NCBI GenBank assembly: GCA_017590115.1
Contig: JAGGNK010006559.1
Coordinates: forward strand, 8,731,784 to 8,795,783
Source: Montifringilla adamsi
Taxonomy: Eukaryota; Chordata; Aves; Passeriformes; Passeridae
Length of the DNA: 64,000 bases
Direction of reading: 5' to 3'
Every line of letters starts with the position of its first letter. Position 1 is the stretch's first letter. Shown piece by piece: positions 49,463 through 61,925 of this stretch. Both the position numbers and the translations under genes were made by a program. Below the pieces are notes generated by a model, which saw only the letters and a program-made list of their open reading frames with translations, ran no database searches and had not been told where the DNA came from.

Positions 49463-52400
49463 GTGAGTTTTTAATGTGTTCTCAAACTTGTCAGCTTGTC
49501 TTTTCAGCATTGATCAACAGGATTTATATGGTCTAGGGATAGAAAAGTCAATTTTAACAAAGCTCTTAATTTAAAATTCTCCCAGCTTCTTCTCAGCATT
49601 TCCAGTTCCAATTTGAGGGCTTCATATCTCTTAACTTTTCATCATCTAAGAAATACTATCCTCCAAACTACAATTCTGAATCTCAGCAACAATATGTAAT
49701 AATATTATAAGGTCATGATTGATAAATTCTTAAAATTCTATTGGTTTGGCGCTGGTACAGATCATTAGGAAAAAAGTATGCAAATAATCTAGCGTTATTC
49801 TTTTTCTTGAATTCACACCAATTTTAAGCTCACAGGAAATACCTGTGGCCAATTTATAAACTCAATTAGAGATGTATAATAAAATTTATGAAAAAGATGT
49901 GAAATGAGTGATATGATCTACAGTGGATAAATTACTTTGTTGCTGTAGGCAATACAGGTTCTTGTACTGAAGGCTCCTAATGCAGTCTTAGGCCTAATCT
50001 TATTCATACCTTAAAATCTATACTGTCTAATGTAAAATAACAAAGTCTTTGCAAATTATGAAAACACTGAAGCTTTCTGATATTTGATTTTCTCACTGGA
50101 CAACTGCTCCAATTCCAACATTTGCATGAGCTGGCACTACTTAACAATATGACTTCAATTGCTTCATATGACCTGAGGCGAATGTTTTAAACTTTCAGAC
50201 ATGAGGAAAAGGTTATACTGGCTTCAACATCTGAAATGTGGAGGACTCAAGAACACATTTCAGTGAGCATAGAGCAGAAGTGCTCTCCTGCAGAGCTGAA
50301 GAGGGCTGGGGAGGGATTACAGACACTGTTCTAACCCAGTGGTTGTTATGACCACAGGGAAAAGGCAGGGGACTGTATGGTGAACCGACTGTAGGACGCT
50401 CTTGCTTAGTAGATCCCATGGCATGGTTAGCACACTGACCAGCATTTCATCAGGCAGTAGGGTGACGAGTTTTTGAATCAACCTAATATTTGAAAGGTTT
50501 GTATCTTGCCATAAACTCTTCCCCTGAATTGCTACTTCTTGTAAAAGGGAAAAGGTTTGAGAGCCCCACGGAACTGTGATCCCACTTCTACATGTACCTC
50601 CCTTTAACTGTATTCCTGAGATTATAAACAAAGTGGATAAATTATACAATATCAGCAATATTATATTTAACTTTCAGAGTTTTCATGACTGAAAACTGAC
50701 AGGAAAACTGGGCAGACATAGTGGTGTCATTTTCAATCTTGTCTCCAACCACAATGATGAGTTCTCTTCATGTTGTACCATCTGATGCCTCCAGGAGTGT
50801 ATGACTGTCTGGCTCTGCTCACTTCTTTCTACCTTTAAATACCTTCTCCGTGAAAAAAATGTCCTGTATTCTGATCTAAACTTTGTTTGAACTGTTAAAG
50901 TAATTTTAGGAATAGACACAATTTTTATAAACTTTACTAATATTTAAGTATTAGGGACAATACTTTAAAGTGGCTCAAGAAATAACTTATCCTGTGGTAA
51001 ATCCCAGACGTAATGCTTTTGTGTCATGCAAACCGACACAATAATTAAGACTTTTATTTCTTTTCATTAACTCTATCTCTATCTACGTCATCTATATCTA
51101 TATCTTTCATTTTAAAATGTCATAGGACTGTTAATTCAATTCAATATATATTTTGCCTATCTACTCAATGAAGAGGGAATTCCTATCCAAGAACCTTTAA
51201 TTCGGGAATGCAGATCTATACAAAACAGATCTATAAGAATGTGTGTAGCTAAGAATCACATTCAGTGGAGCACAAAGCCTTCATCTCATTGGAATATTTT
51301 GGTCTTCCCAATAATAATATATATTTTGGTCTTCAATTTCATTGTTTTTGGTTGTTTTCCATTATTGCTCATGATTTCAACAAGTAAAATCCCAAATGGT
51401 TGTGAAGCTTCTATTTCTCCATCTTCTTGAATGTCAGGTTGGGTGGTCACAGATTAATACTCTTGTCGACCTTAAAATCAGTGAATGCAAATTATGTTTA
51501 ATTTGTTTTGCCTATCTCCCAGAAAATCTTCAGAATGTTATAGAGAGACTCAAAACCTCAACCACAATGATAATTATATACACATGACAGATTTACTTTT
51601 CCAGAAAACTGTTCTGTTTTGTTTTTTCTTTATAATCCCCTGGTGTACACCCATGCTCAGGTACTGTGAACCATAAGCATATTCTATTTTGGTAGAAAAT
51701 TTTATCCTTGGTGGGAATTTTTGTCCTTGTTTTTAGTGTGGATTTACACGATATTCAAGCAGATATCTCTCTGCCACTGTTTAGGCTCTTAAATTGAAAT
51801 TACACTTTCCTAGGCACATTTTCTGTCAAATTCCATTCCAGCATTGATTTGAAAGTGTTGACATCCATTGATTTAGTATAAGACTGACAACACTAAATGG
51901 AAAATAAGCCCCCTTTTTTAATCTCAAAAATTACTCTTTTAATGAGTAATTTATATTTCTAGATACATATATGAAGTACTACTAGTATCAAATTTTCCCA
52001 ATTGCATTTCACAGCATAGGATTTTATAATATATTCTGTAGAATGAAGTCCACAGCTTGTCAGTCATTATAAAAAGAATGAATAAATATTTCAAATCTGC
52101 AATTGCATAAATTAGTTGCTTGAAGAAAGAGCCCTAAGGCACTACAGAGCTAGACATTGTTATCATTTGTGAGGTGGCAAAACTGTCTAGTTTTTCTGTG
52201 CTACAGGAAAAAAAAACCCCAGAATTTCAGTATTAGAAATACTATAAATTTTTAACAATAACTTTTATATTTTAATAAAAATATATATTAAAACTGCAAA
52301 GATTAAAAATTGCTAGAATTATTTGGTTTTTAAAAATATATTTTATATTGGAATATGTAATGATTTGTCATGCATTTTAAACAATTGCCTTTCAGAGCAT

Positions 52401-52718
52401 CTTAACACCCATTTATAACAGTGGAACTGAGACTGTGTGCATGTTAGCATTTTAAAACAAAACCAACATAATTTTTAACATTCTGCTAATCTAATCACAT
52501 TGTCAGAATCAGTATATGAGAGATCTCCAGAACATTTTTTTGAGAATAATATTAGGGGAAATAGCTATGTAATTTGCATGTGTAAACATAAAAGTGGAAA
52601 TAAATCCTTCTATTACAATTTCCAGTTACTATTTTCTCTCTTTTTTTTTTTTTCCACAAACAAGGTCAAGAGCTAAAATATAACATCACACATTTAATAG
52701 ATACATTATTATGGAAAA

Positions 52719-52840
52719 TCACAGAATCAGTGAATACCAGTTTGGAAGGAACCCCAAGGATCATCTGATCCAACTTTTCTTGTCAAATGTACAGTCCAGA
52801 CAAGCTGGCCCAGTACACTCTGGGAACCAGGTCCTTTAAT
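52719..52840 (-). mobile_element. CR1 LINE 3' end fragment, reverse orientation
   Basis: On the plus strand it starts atcacagaatcagtgaatac and continues 'cagtttggaaggaacccc', aaggatcatctgatccaac and gtacagtccagacaagctgg. This is the reverse complement of a CR1 tail. It is the only CR1 piece found on the minus strand. Confidence 0.85.
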
Positions 52841-55800
52841 AGTTCACATGTTTAATGTACTCGTAAAATATTTTTGCAAACATTTCTTATTAAATTGAAA
52901 AAATCATTCTTAAACTTCTGCAAATAGTAGTTCAACAAATAAAAATAATTCCAAGCTTTTAAAAAGTGCATTTCATTCAAAACCAATCTTATTTCTGTTT
53001 TATCTGGAAATGGATATATCTAATAACTAAATGTAAAATAAAAGTAATTAATGAAATTTTACTATGATACGTTTGCTTTCTCTGTTGGAAGCTGGAGAAA
53101 TGTACACCAGAAGCTCAAAATAACAGAATCTAAGTTCTTAAGTCTCTTTATTGTGGAGAGGGATATCTAACAGAGATGTTTCTACAGTGTATAATATCCT
53201 GTTATTCTTCTATGAACAAGTGGTTCCTTTAGAACTGGATTTTCCTTGTTTCCTTAAATTGTGTGTTATTCTATGTTTAAAAGTATTTTTAAGTGCACTT
53301 GTTCGGATTCTTGGGTGTGCTGGTAGAAACCCTGAAGCAATACATTTACCCTGGAAAATGCTACAGCAGAGGTGCAAGTCAATATGTAAAAAACCCCTAA
53401 ACCATACCAAAACAAAATTCAAAAAATATGTCAAACTCTGTTATTGATACAGAATTTTATTTCATTTGGGAAAATATCCCTTTATCTGCTACTGTTCTAC
53501 CCCTAAAGAACCCTTTTGTTGATATAATCTCTGCCTTTATAAAAACAGTTTTCTGGAAAGATGGCACTATGCTGACAAATCTCTTCAGGACAGCTTTCTG
53601 ACTAATCCTGCTGATACCAGCAGTGATACTCACAGACTAAGTTGCTATCAAGCAGGTATGCAGGGAAAAATCACACTAGAAGAGCTAAGAATCAGGAGAA
53701 GATGTGATATAAGCATTGCTTTTTGGAACAAAGCAGACTACTCACCCAGGAAATATCATAGAAAAGTGACCAAATTAGAAGGAAGGGAAACTGTCAGTGA
53801 AACAGTCTGGAGACTCTGCCAAAAAGCCAGATGCTGCTACTGAAAAACTACCTCCCACAAATTGGCATTAGTGTCTTACAGAGCTGGCACTCAGTGGTGG
53901 TACCTGCTTTGCTAAGTCACAGTCTGTCTCAAACATATTATTTTACTAGCCTTCCCTGTTATTAATAAATGGGTAATATTATTCCGTTTTCACTTACTAA
54001 ATTCTCCTTAGAAACGATTGTGCTTTTGGCAGATGTAAGCAAAAAAATAGTAAATGTGAACACCATGTTTTTGAAGGGAAAAAAATGGTGATTTCTTTTA
54101 AAAATGCTGCACAGGGCATATGATCTTCAAACCTTGCTGTTTTCTTACTGGTGTAATTTATTTCTTCAATATTTTGACATTATCTAGGGATGACTGTTGG
54201 CACTACAGTTGTCACTACTTGGAGAAATGAGCAATTTAATGAATTTCTGTTCACCGAGACACTGAAAATTAAGGTTATGGAGCCTGCTGGATGTGGAAAA
54301 GCAGTTTATGAACATTTCTGGTACCTATAAAAGGAATAAACTCTATCCTTCTGCTGTGCTTTCTGCAGAATACCTACACAAAAAATACAGAAAGAAAGAA
54401 ATAAAAATGAAATTCCTTGATTTGAAAGAACTCTCATGTTTTATTGAGAAGGGATATTCTCAGGAATTATCCCTTGCTTATGTGAGGCAAATTTCGATAG
54501 TGATTGTGAACTTCTGATTCATGAAACAGAGCTCTTACCTAGTGTGAGTCGGAGTACTCTTTATTTTGCACTGAATTTTATTCATAGAGGAATTTTATTG
54601 TCACGTTTTTCCAAGAGTAACATCACTTCTGCAAAACTAGACATAAATACTTAAGAGTTTCACAGAATGAATGGAGAAATTATTACTCATAAATTGCTGG
54701 AAATAGAATCTGTATAACTAGACAGAGATTTTTGTCTTTTTTTCTCTCAAGAGAAAATTCTTAATGTTCTCTGAATACCATCAGAATTTCTAAGAAAATA
54801 TCTTGTAAGTCACTTCTAAAAAATGTGAATTAGAGAAGAAATTGAAGTTGCTTCTGCAAAGGCACAATATTATCAGTAGACGTTCATATAGATCAATTAA
54901 TTGTGACAGCAAATTAGGCACTGCTGCTTTGTGAGAATCATTCTTAAAGAATATGTAAAAGCTCTGTTATTTCAGATAACGTATTGCTCCTTATTTCCAT
55001 TGAAAAAAAATACTATTGAGTTACAGAATGCATTAAGAAGAATGTCTTGTTCCCTATTATCATTGATGTCTCAATCCATAGAAATGTTAGCATACTTTTG
55101 GTAATAGTCCATAATGGAAGGGGAATATCTATCTGGTGCCTGCCTCATTATTTTCAACACAGCACTGAGACTACATTAGGATTAACTGAAATGTAAGAAA
55201 TACATTGTAATCAAAGGGCTCAGACTTTGCCAGTGTGTTTTAAATTAACAGAAGACACTTCACAGATCAGGCATGCTCTGCAATTTTCTGTGTTTCAGTG
55301 AATGACTGCAGATGGATCATCACACATGATCACATGAACCTGATCACTGTGGGACTAAATATTTGAGATAAAATCTTGCTGGGCTGCATGTGTTGGGGAG
55401 CAGGGTGAGCTAGAGACCCCTTAAGGGAGGTGAGCCAGTAGCTGTGGGTCATGGCATGTCTGGCAGGACAAGGATATCACAGAGATGGGACATGGTCCCA
55501 TAGCTCCCAAGGAGGGAGAATATGGCAGGACCAGTGCTGAGAATCATGGTCAGACACAGCCCTGGGGAAGCCAGACAGGCACAGAGGTGTAAACGGGCAA
55601 GTGGCTCCCAGACCTTGTCACATGTCACCCCCACACTGCAGCAGAGCTGACTCTGATCACCCATAACCCAGTCTTGGGAGGGAAACCTGTATGAAACTTG
55701 TCATTTGGTAAACTTCTCATTTGGTCTTAAGAGCTCATATTACGCTTCTTCACACCTGCCAAAAAGAGTTGGAAAACTGAATATAAACAGGAATTGAAAA

Positions 55801-58440
55801 TTGAAGATTACCTAGCATCTTTACAAAACTAAATGAATTAAAGTGTTGGGTTCCTGAGGATATTTAGTGAATACTATATTGCTTTTTTTGAGGAAGTATT
55901 AAAATGTTTTTTCTGCTTCAGTGTTGAAATTAAGAAGGTAACTCTATCATTTACTAATGTTCACAGTACTGTACATTAATTGATAGACATGTTTTCACAA
56001 AAGACTTGGTGGGTAATTAATTGATCATAAATTATATCTTCTCTAGAAACTGATATTGGCAAATCATTTAGAAGCAAGGTATTCAATTCCGTGTCATATG
56101 CTATGTTCCAGGTATCTGCTTCATATTTTGAATTCTATGAATTGAACAAATTGGTTCTCTCTAAATAAAAGACAACATGCACCATTAAGAAAATGGTAAG
56201 ACTTACTGAAAGATTAAACATTACATTGCTATATTTTATGGAGTTGTTGATACTACAAGAACAAATATCCTTTATGAATCTTGTAATGGGAAATAGTTTT
56301 AAATTTTGTCTTCAAATCTTCCATTTCTGAGGTGTCAAGAAACTGAGAGTGCTGCATACACTTTTATGCCTAAAACACTGTGGAAAAATATTTTCTTTAT
56401 GCAATTGCATTTAGATAGAAATTTATTTTGATGTGAATTCACTGAATTAAAATAAAGTTATTGAAGGCATAAGCAGTGTTACAAATTTAATTTGAACACA
56501 AATGTATTCAAATGTACAAAATGCACTGTAGCTGAAAATATGTATAATTTAAATAATGAGCTCAAAACTAAGATAACTTCATTTTATATTTGATGACCTA
56601 AGAAATATACAGAATAGAGAAATAGTTGCTTTAAAGTAAATGGCAATTTTTATGTATTCCCCAAGGAAATAGTTGCTAAATATTTTTAACATATATTTCC
56701 TTTATTTTTATGCAGTGTGGAAAATCACTAAATTGAGGCTTAGAGGACAAAAAGAATTATGCCACAAAAAGTTCATTATGAACTCAGCAAAAAAAAATTG
56801 AAATCACATGCAAAATGAATGATGACAGTTCTCCACTTCAACATATTTATTGGAAAAAAATATTCTGTAAAGAGTAGAAAAGTGTTTACGCACCATAGCA
56901 GTATGGATGAAAAAGAAAAAAACCCTGCTACATACAGCATTCAGTTCCTTTACACACATGATATTAAAGAAAGGTTTTTATCAAAGTTTCTCCGGAATTT
57001 TCTGTTGAATTCATTTTCTTGTCAAAACCATAATTTTCACATTACTATTATTTTCCAGAAGAGATTTTAAATACTTTTATTCCTCTTCATTTCCCAGTGT
57101 GAATAAGTGAGTGAAATATTCATCTTTTGATAACACCAGCATATACATTTTTTAAAATCCTAAATATTTATTTTATTGAATTTCACAAACATAAAGCTGC
57201 ATTTCCTCATGGTTCATTGTATTATGAAAATAGTTTTTCTGATTGTTCTTCCTTTATGGAGGCAGATCTATGTCCTCCAGACGGACATCCCCTGGTTTTT
57301 CTAATTAAGGTTATTTTTGGGGTCCTTTTCCACATTTTTACTGAACCTAGTGCTAAATCCTAGTGTATTGTGGCATCCTGCAAGCTCTGTCATTTTGCAT
57401 TGGTTCCTAGATGCTATGCCCACATAATTCCTCGTGCATGTTCTACACTGATAAGCACATTCTCACCATGTGATGGAGGTTAGCTGAGCTACCTACAGAA
57501 GTTAAAGAAGAGAATCATGTGCTTGAAGGACTGAAAGAAGGGAAATAAAACATACCTTTATATTTATCTGCTATGGACCTTACCTTCCCAGTGGCAAGTG
57601 AGTAATTGGTGAGGATGAATAGCACATAAAATAGGTATTTAATTTTGTGTTAATCCTCCCCCAGTCATAGACCCTTTCCAAAACTGGTAGCTGTAAATTA
57701 TCCATCATGAAAGTTATGGGAACATTAATTAACAAAATAAAATTCTAAGAGGAATTGTTTATTTGGAACAGAGAGTCACACAAATTATAATATAGAGACA
57801 GTTACCAGAAAAATATTTGCCTCATTGCTGCAGAAGAGCAGGTTTTGATCTAGAAAAAGATTATTTCGCAGTTTAAAAAGTAGCTACCTGCAATATGTTT
57901 GCAGATTGGTTGATGACATTAATGGAATGGAACCTAGCACAAGAAAATTAATAAGTTTGTGGGAAATGTAGGGTAGATGTGTCTCATTTTAAGTGAAGTG
58001 AAAATATTTATATTTTTCCAGGCTTCTCTGCAATATAAAAATACAATTCCAATCAATAGGTAACCCATAAAATTTAGTGAGGACAAACACACCATCATTA
58101 TTTAACAGATTAATACATTAAATACTTCTGAACATCTTTTATCCATGCAGACATATGCATGAATAATAAAACAGATGGTCAGTCCCTTCTTGCATACACA
58201 CTGGACTGAATTTGTGAATGCAATGTCAACTCATAATTGAGTTGGAATTCCTCAACTTTATTTTTTAAAAAAATCAGTCTTTTCCAATTATCATTGCCTG
58301 ATTCAAAGTACCAGAAAAGATGAAATGGATCCTTGAAATTAAAAAGAAGATACACCGCTATTAGTAAGATGGGAATTATCCAGTAATGGATGGAATGCAA
58401 TTTGCAACACATTTTGACATACAGTTAACCAAGATATTGT
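52841..58440. other. AT-rich non-coding DNA with one GC-richer block
   Basis: No gene was recognised. The block at 55377-55690 is listed separately; the remainder is AT-rich with short, unconvincing open frames. Confidence 0.5.
55377..55690. repeat. GC-richer unclassified block, probably an interspersed repeat
   Basis: About 310 bp stand out against AT-rich flanks. They include ggagcagggtgagctagaga, 'gacatggtcccatagctccc', 'aagccagacaggcacagagg' and 'cacccccacactgcagcaga', with a 71-codon minus-strand frame. Composition and style resemble bird LTR or ERV-derived sequence, but I cannot assign a family and see no terminal duplication. Confidence 0.4.
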
Positions 58441-58474
58441 CCCATGATTCTCTGTTTGATTTCTTTTTCTCCAG

Positions 58475-58694
58475 GACATCTTGGAATATTTCAGGGAAGA
58501 CATACTTCTGATTCTCATGGACAGTCTGCTTTTCTTTCTATGCAAACTGGAGAAGTGACGTCATCTGGACTGAGTTCTGTGTTAAGACACTCAAGGAGAC
58601 AACTCCTGCATTATTCGTTGCATGCGCATCTACAGAACCAAACCGTTATTTTTTCTTTGTTGTGTGTTCCTCATTCCTTCGTTGTCCGTCAAGG
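58475..58694 (+). other. Candidate 220-bp exon with strong splice sites
   Basis: The pyrimidine-rich acceptor gatttctttttctccag precedes 220 bp that end at aagg|gtaagt, a consensus donor core. One frame is open throughout: it enters with two bases, has 72 full codons and leaves two bases. The read-through stop lies exactly in the donor. The peptide has an even polar mix (SHGQSAFLSMQTGEVTSSG) and a hydrophobic end (VIFSLLCVPHSFVV), but no family was recognised. It could equally be an exon of a non-coding RNA. It lies in a patch that is GC-richer than its surroundings. Confidence 0.3.
58556..58563. promoter_or_regulatory. Palindromic CRE, TGACGTCA
   Basis: The full 8-bp cAMP-response element occurs inside the candidate exon, where CpG is otherwise scarce. 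About 60 bp downstream, gcatgcgcat (58620-58629) resembles part of an NRF1 site. CREB/ATF binding is known for this motif; activity here is inference. Confidence 0.45.
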
Positions 58695-59006
58695 GTAAGT
58701 GGTGCATTTCACAGGAGGGTATAGGTTAATTACTGGCATAAGCATGGCTTCTCCTGCACCTGATGCAGTGTCACAGCATCTGCTGTGCACTTGCATAAAA
58801 CTGCAGCGGGCAACGTGGGGGAAATGTAGGGTCATTGGGAAGTAATGGCCTGAAACCATAGGAGCACCTGCTTCCTCCCAGGTATCTCCAGGATGTATTA
58901 CTGTATACATCAACTGCATCTTGCTGTAGCTGGTAGCTGTCCATTTAATATCCACCAAGTCAGCATGGGTCTGGTGACCACTGGTTTGGCTCAAATTAGA
59001 GGCCAC
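58689..59006 (-). other. Minus-strand open segment of 105 codons, unidentified
   Basis: This open frame lies in the GC-richer patch next to the candidate plus-strand exon. Its residues include GHQTHADLVDIKWTATSY, 'HPGDTWEEAGAPMVSGHY' and FPHVARCSFMQVHSRCC. The balanced composition is unlike the low-complexity chance frames around it. It might be a relic of a transposable element or gene, or an artefact of higher GC. It has no start context or splice sites that I trust. Confidence 0.25.
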
Positions 59007-59254
59007 AGGCTCAACATCACTTTCAAAATTAAATCATTCCTTATATAGGACACCATTTATGTCCTATGGGTTACCATCTGTCATACATATATCATCAGGT
59101 GCAAATTTAGTTAGCAAATTGCTTAGTCCATAAAATAGGTACTCAAGCTTCAGTCATTATCAGAGCAATGTGTGGAGTTTAAATACTATATCTGAACAGT
59201 ATTTGGCTTGAATTTCCTTACTGTACCACAAAATTCTTACAAGTAACTCTCTTG

Positions 59255-59330
59255 GTTTTTTTTTTTTGTTTGTTTTTTGTTTGTTTTGGGGGTTTTTTTT
59301 TGTTTTTTTTTTGTTTTCTTTTTTTTTTTT
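59255..59330 (+). repeat. T/G-rich low-complexity tract
   Basis: Long T runs broken by single G or gttt words and one ggggg, ending in a T run before aaattag. Confidence 0.9.
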
Positions 59331-60111
59331 AAATTAGAATGTATATATCTACTTATTATTCTCACTAGCTGATTATTCTTTTACCTAGGTTTTGCAAATA
59401 TCCACATAAGCATTGTCTTCCTGCTATAGTTTTTACAGGTGTAATAATTATCTACTAACTTTCCTCTAGCTGCTAATAAAGTGCTTATCATACATACACT
59501 GTAACTTTTCAGAGAAAAGCCATTTTGATTTTAAAAGAAGCATTGTAATCTAAAATTTGTCTAACTTCTTGAATTGTTGCTGCTAATGGATTAACATCTC
59601 AACTACTGATGAAGTCAATGAAAAAAACCCAAGGGAGATGGGAAAGGGGACATTCATCAGCAATGGGTTGTACAACAGCAACACTTTATAAACAAGATGA
59701 ATCAAAACCAAGGTTGGTTCCTCCTGTCTATCCTCGACTCAGTGGGTATATTTATTTTAAGTTATAGTTATTTCAAAAATGTGCAATGTAGGTGTAAACA
59801 GGACAAGTCAGGAAATATGCTTTGAATCAACTTGTTTTCTGATCTTTTTAACTATCTGCCCATCTAATATCAAATACCACAGATACCACAGAGTAGAAAT
59901 GTTAATAATCCAACATCTTTTACATACTGTATACTTTGCACATAATTCAAATGTAACAGTACTATGTAGTAAGTATTGTTATCAGTAATAAAACCTTCTC
60001 ATAATTGCTTTAAATAACCAAAGAGAGTCAAAGCTAAGGAAAACAATGGCTGAGGAAAAAAAATTTAAAAAAAAAGAAAAATAAAAAGGATGAGAGCATA
60101 AAACAGATTGG

Positions 60112-60172
60112 TTTTTTTTTTTTTTTTTTTTTTTGTTTTTTTTTTTTTTTTTTTGTTTTTGTTTTTTTTTTT
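60112..60172 (+). repeat. Poly-T tract interrupted by single G residues
   Basis: About 60 bases are T except three G residues, preceded by an A-rich patch (60057-60087). An A-rich and a T-rich tract so close together could pair, but they are low complexity. Confidence 0.9.
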
Positions 60173-60550
60173 AACTCAGTCCAGAGATTAGAAATTTCAG
60201 GCTCCAGAAGTGGTTACAAAAATGGGATTATTTGTGCATATGAGTGCTGCAGATAAATAAAGAAACCAAACCCAAACAAAAAGAGCAGAATAGAAAGGAT
60301 ACAGTCAATTCTAACCAAGTTAGACTGTGAAAACAAATTGAAAAGAACCCTAATGCCTAAGACACATCGTAGTAAACCATCCATCAGTTATGCACTTTCA
60401 ATCTCTTTCTCAGTTTCATAGGTGTAGAAATTGTCCTGTCATGTATTCCTACCATGTCAACATATAAATTAAATCAAATTCAACACTAATATCCCTGTTT
60501 GATTTTACAGGGCTATTCTATTAATATTTTGCAGATTTTTATTTTTCTAG

Positions 60551-60592
60551 TAGGAGTTAAGACTTCTTTATTTTTATTTAGGAGTTAAGACT
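60551..60592 (+). repeat. Direct repeat of a 14-bp word, 28-bp period
   Basis: Taggagttaagact occurs at 60551-60564 and 60579-60592. A looser version, aagagttgagactt, follows near 60642. Confidence 0.85.
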
Positions 60593-61358
60593 AGGGAAGA
60601 GTAAATATTTTTGGGGTGGTTTTTTTTCCATCTCTGCAAATAAGAGTTGAGACTTCATTGAATTTTAATATTTACAATATCCTTCTGAAGTTTTTTTCCA
60701 GTCCACTCTGTGATGCTGATGATAGTATTTTCAAGAATACTGAAGACAATGAATTACCAGTTTATTGTTTTTTTTCATTAAATACTGCATGCTTTAAAGA
60801 AGTGCTGTGATCCCACAGACAGGAAAAGAAACTAAAGCTCTACCTGGTGGAGCGCCCATGCCAGTTAGTGCATGCTGATCAGCTTGTGTCATCTTGTGAT
60901 CGAATTTGCATGTGCCTCATTTCCTTCCATGCCTTCTTTTTATGGCATGGAAGATAGATCGAACCTATCATGATTATTATGGACAATTATTGCCACAGCT
61001 ATTATTGTGGACAACATGAAGAGGGTAGATAAATTCTGTGGTCTTGAACAAGTCCTTTCTCTCTTTATGTGTACTGTGTGCTAGGATGCTTAATAACTAT
61101 CACTGCAAAAAAAACCTGTAAAGAGACATCAAAAAGGAAAATGTCCTGTTAGATTTACCTTTAGATATTAATATCCTGTGTTCACTTTGCTTTTGAGACA
61201 CCAAATATTCATACCAATTCTGTCTCACATAAGCCTTTTTCTAGGCAAAATAGTACTCACTTTTACGTTCTTGATGACCACTTCACTGAGAGTGAGAGAG
61301 TCATTTTTATGTCTGAGTTAGTAAATGTTTATGACAATTTTGCATGACTGCTTCATAC

Positions 61359-61363
61359 AACAT
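61359..61363 (+). repeat. Left 5-bp target-site duplication (aacat)
   Basis: Lies directly before the LTR and is repeated exactly at 61921-61925. Confidence 0.85.
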
Positions 61364-61920
61364 TGTCGTGGTTTGACCAGGAAGTGAGTTTCTGGGAAAG
61401 TTATGGTCAAACCAATCAGTGGCCAGATTTGAAATTGGCACCTGGTGTGGCCACTGGGGACTTGGATACGCCTCTGAGAACACACAGGGGTTAAAAGAAG
61501 AGCATTCCCAGAGAGACTTCCTCTTTGTAGTCCAGCAGGTGAGTGGATCGGATCTCCTCCCCTGCCCAGCTGTGTCTGGGTGGGGGAGGGGGAGGCCATG
61601 CAGCCTGAGAGAGGGAGAAGCCGGAGCCGCTGCAAGATGCAGGGGTGGAGGAGACCTGGGATGGTTTAGGCAGCCCCCCTGGGAGAGGAATGATAAAGGG
61701 ACTGTGCTGGCTGGAAATTTGATATCTTGTGCCAGCACCATGGTTAGGAGGAGAAACGGCGGGGCAAGGTGCCTAGCTGCTGGCAGACCAGGCTGAGCTT
61801 TTAGCCATTCCCAAGTTGGAGCCTGCTTTGTTCTGTTTCCGGGTCACATCTCACTGTAACCATTTGGGAAATACACTTTTCATGGGGGCACTGGCACTGT
61901 GCCAGGGTCAATCCATGACA
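61364..61920 (+). mobile_element. Solo LTR of a third bird endogenous retrovirus family (557 bp)
   Basis: The element begins tgtcgtggtttgaccagg and ends 'gccagggtcaatccatgaca'. The ends form an 8-bp inverted repeat with one mismatch (tgtcgtgg / ccatgaca), with TG and CA at the very ends. It is exactly flanked by aacat. A TATA-like ttaaaag lies near 61491, and a decayed polyadenylation region ('ggaaatacac') lies near 61868. The interior is GC-rich, unlike its flanks, which explains the long open frames here on both strands (up to 144 codons); they are not genes. With no internal retroviral sequence beside it, this is a solo LTR. Its ends are better kept than those of the other LTRs here. Confidence 0.9.
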
Positions 61921-61925
61921 AACAT
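61921..61925 (+). repeat. Right 5-bp target-site duplication (aacat)
   Basis: An exact copy of 61359-61363, directly after the terminal CA of the LTR. Confidence 0.85.

Larger units (their letters stand above)
36839..52718. other. Long AT-rich stretch without recognised genes
   Basis: About 16 kb. Separately listed items are a candidate minus-strand exon (43635-43824), a polypurine tract (44295-44400), a 12-bp triplicate (45659-45694), a T/G-rich tract (47648-47742) and a candidate 62-bp exon (49401-49462). A moderately GC-richer patch at about 44400-44660 has short open frames on both strands and no recognised family. Short gataac/ccatgataac direct repeats occur near 43900-43955, and tatc-type simple sequence near 51070-51105. 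Confidence 0.5.
59007..61358. other. AT-rich non-coding DNA with T-rich tracts
   Basis: No gene was recognised. It contains two T/G-rich tracts and a small duplicated word, listed separately. Confidence 0.55.

Noticed and set aside
61307..61796. Open frames of 105-144 codons on both strands
   Set aside because: They fall in the GC-rich LTR at 61364-61920 or start just outside it; no protein family is recognised.
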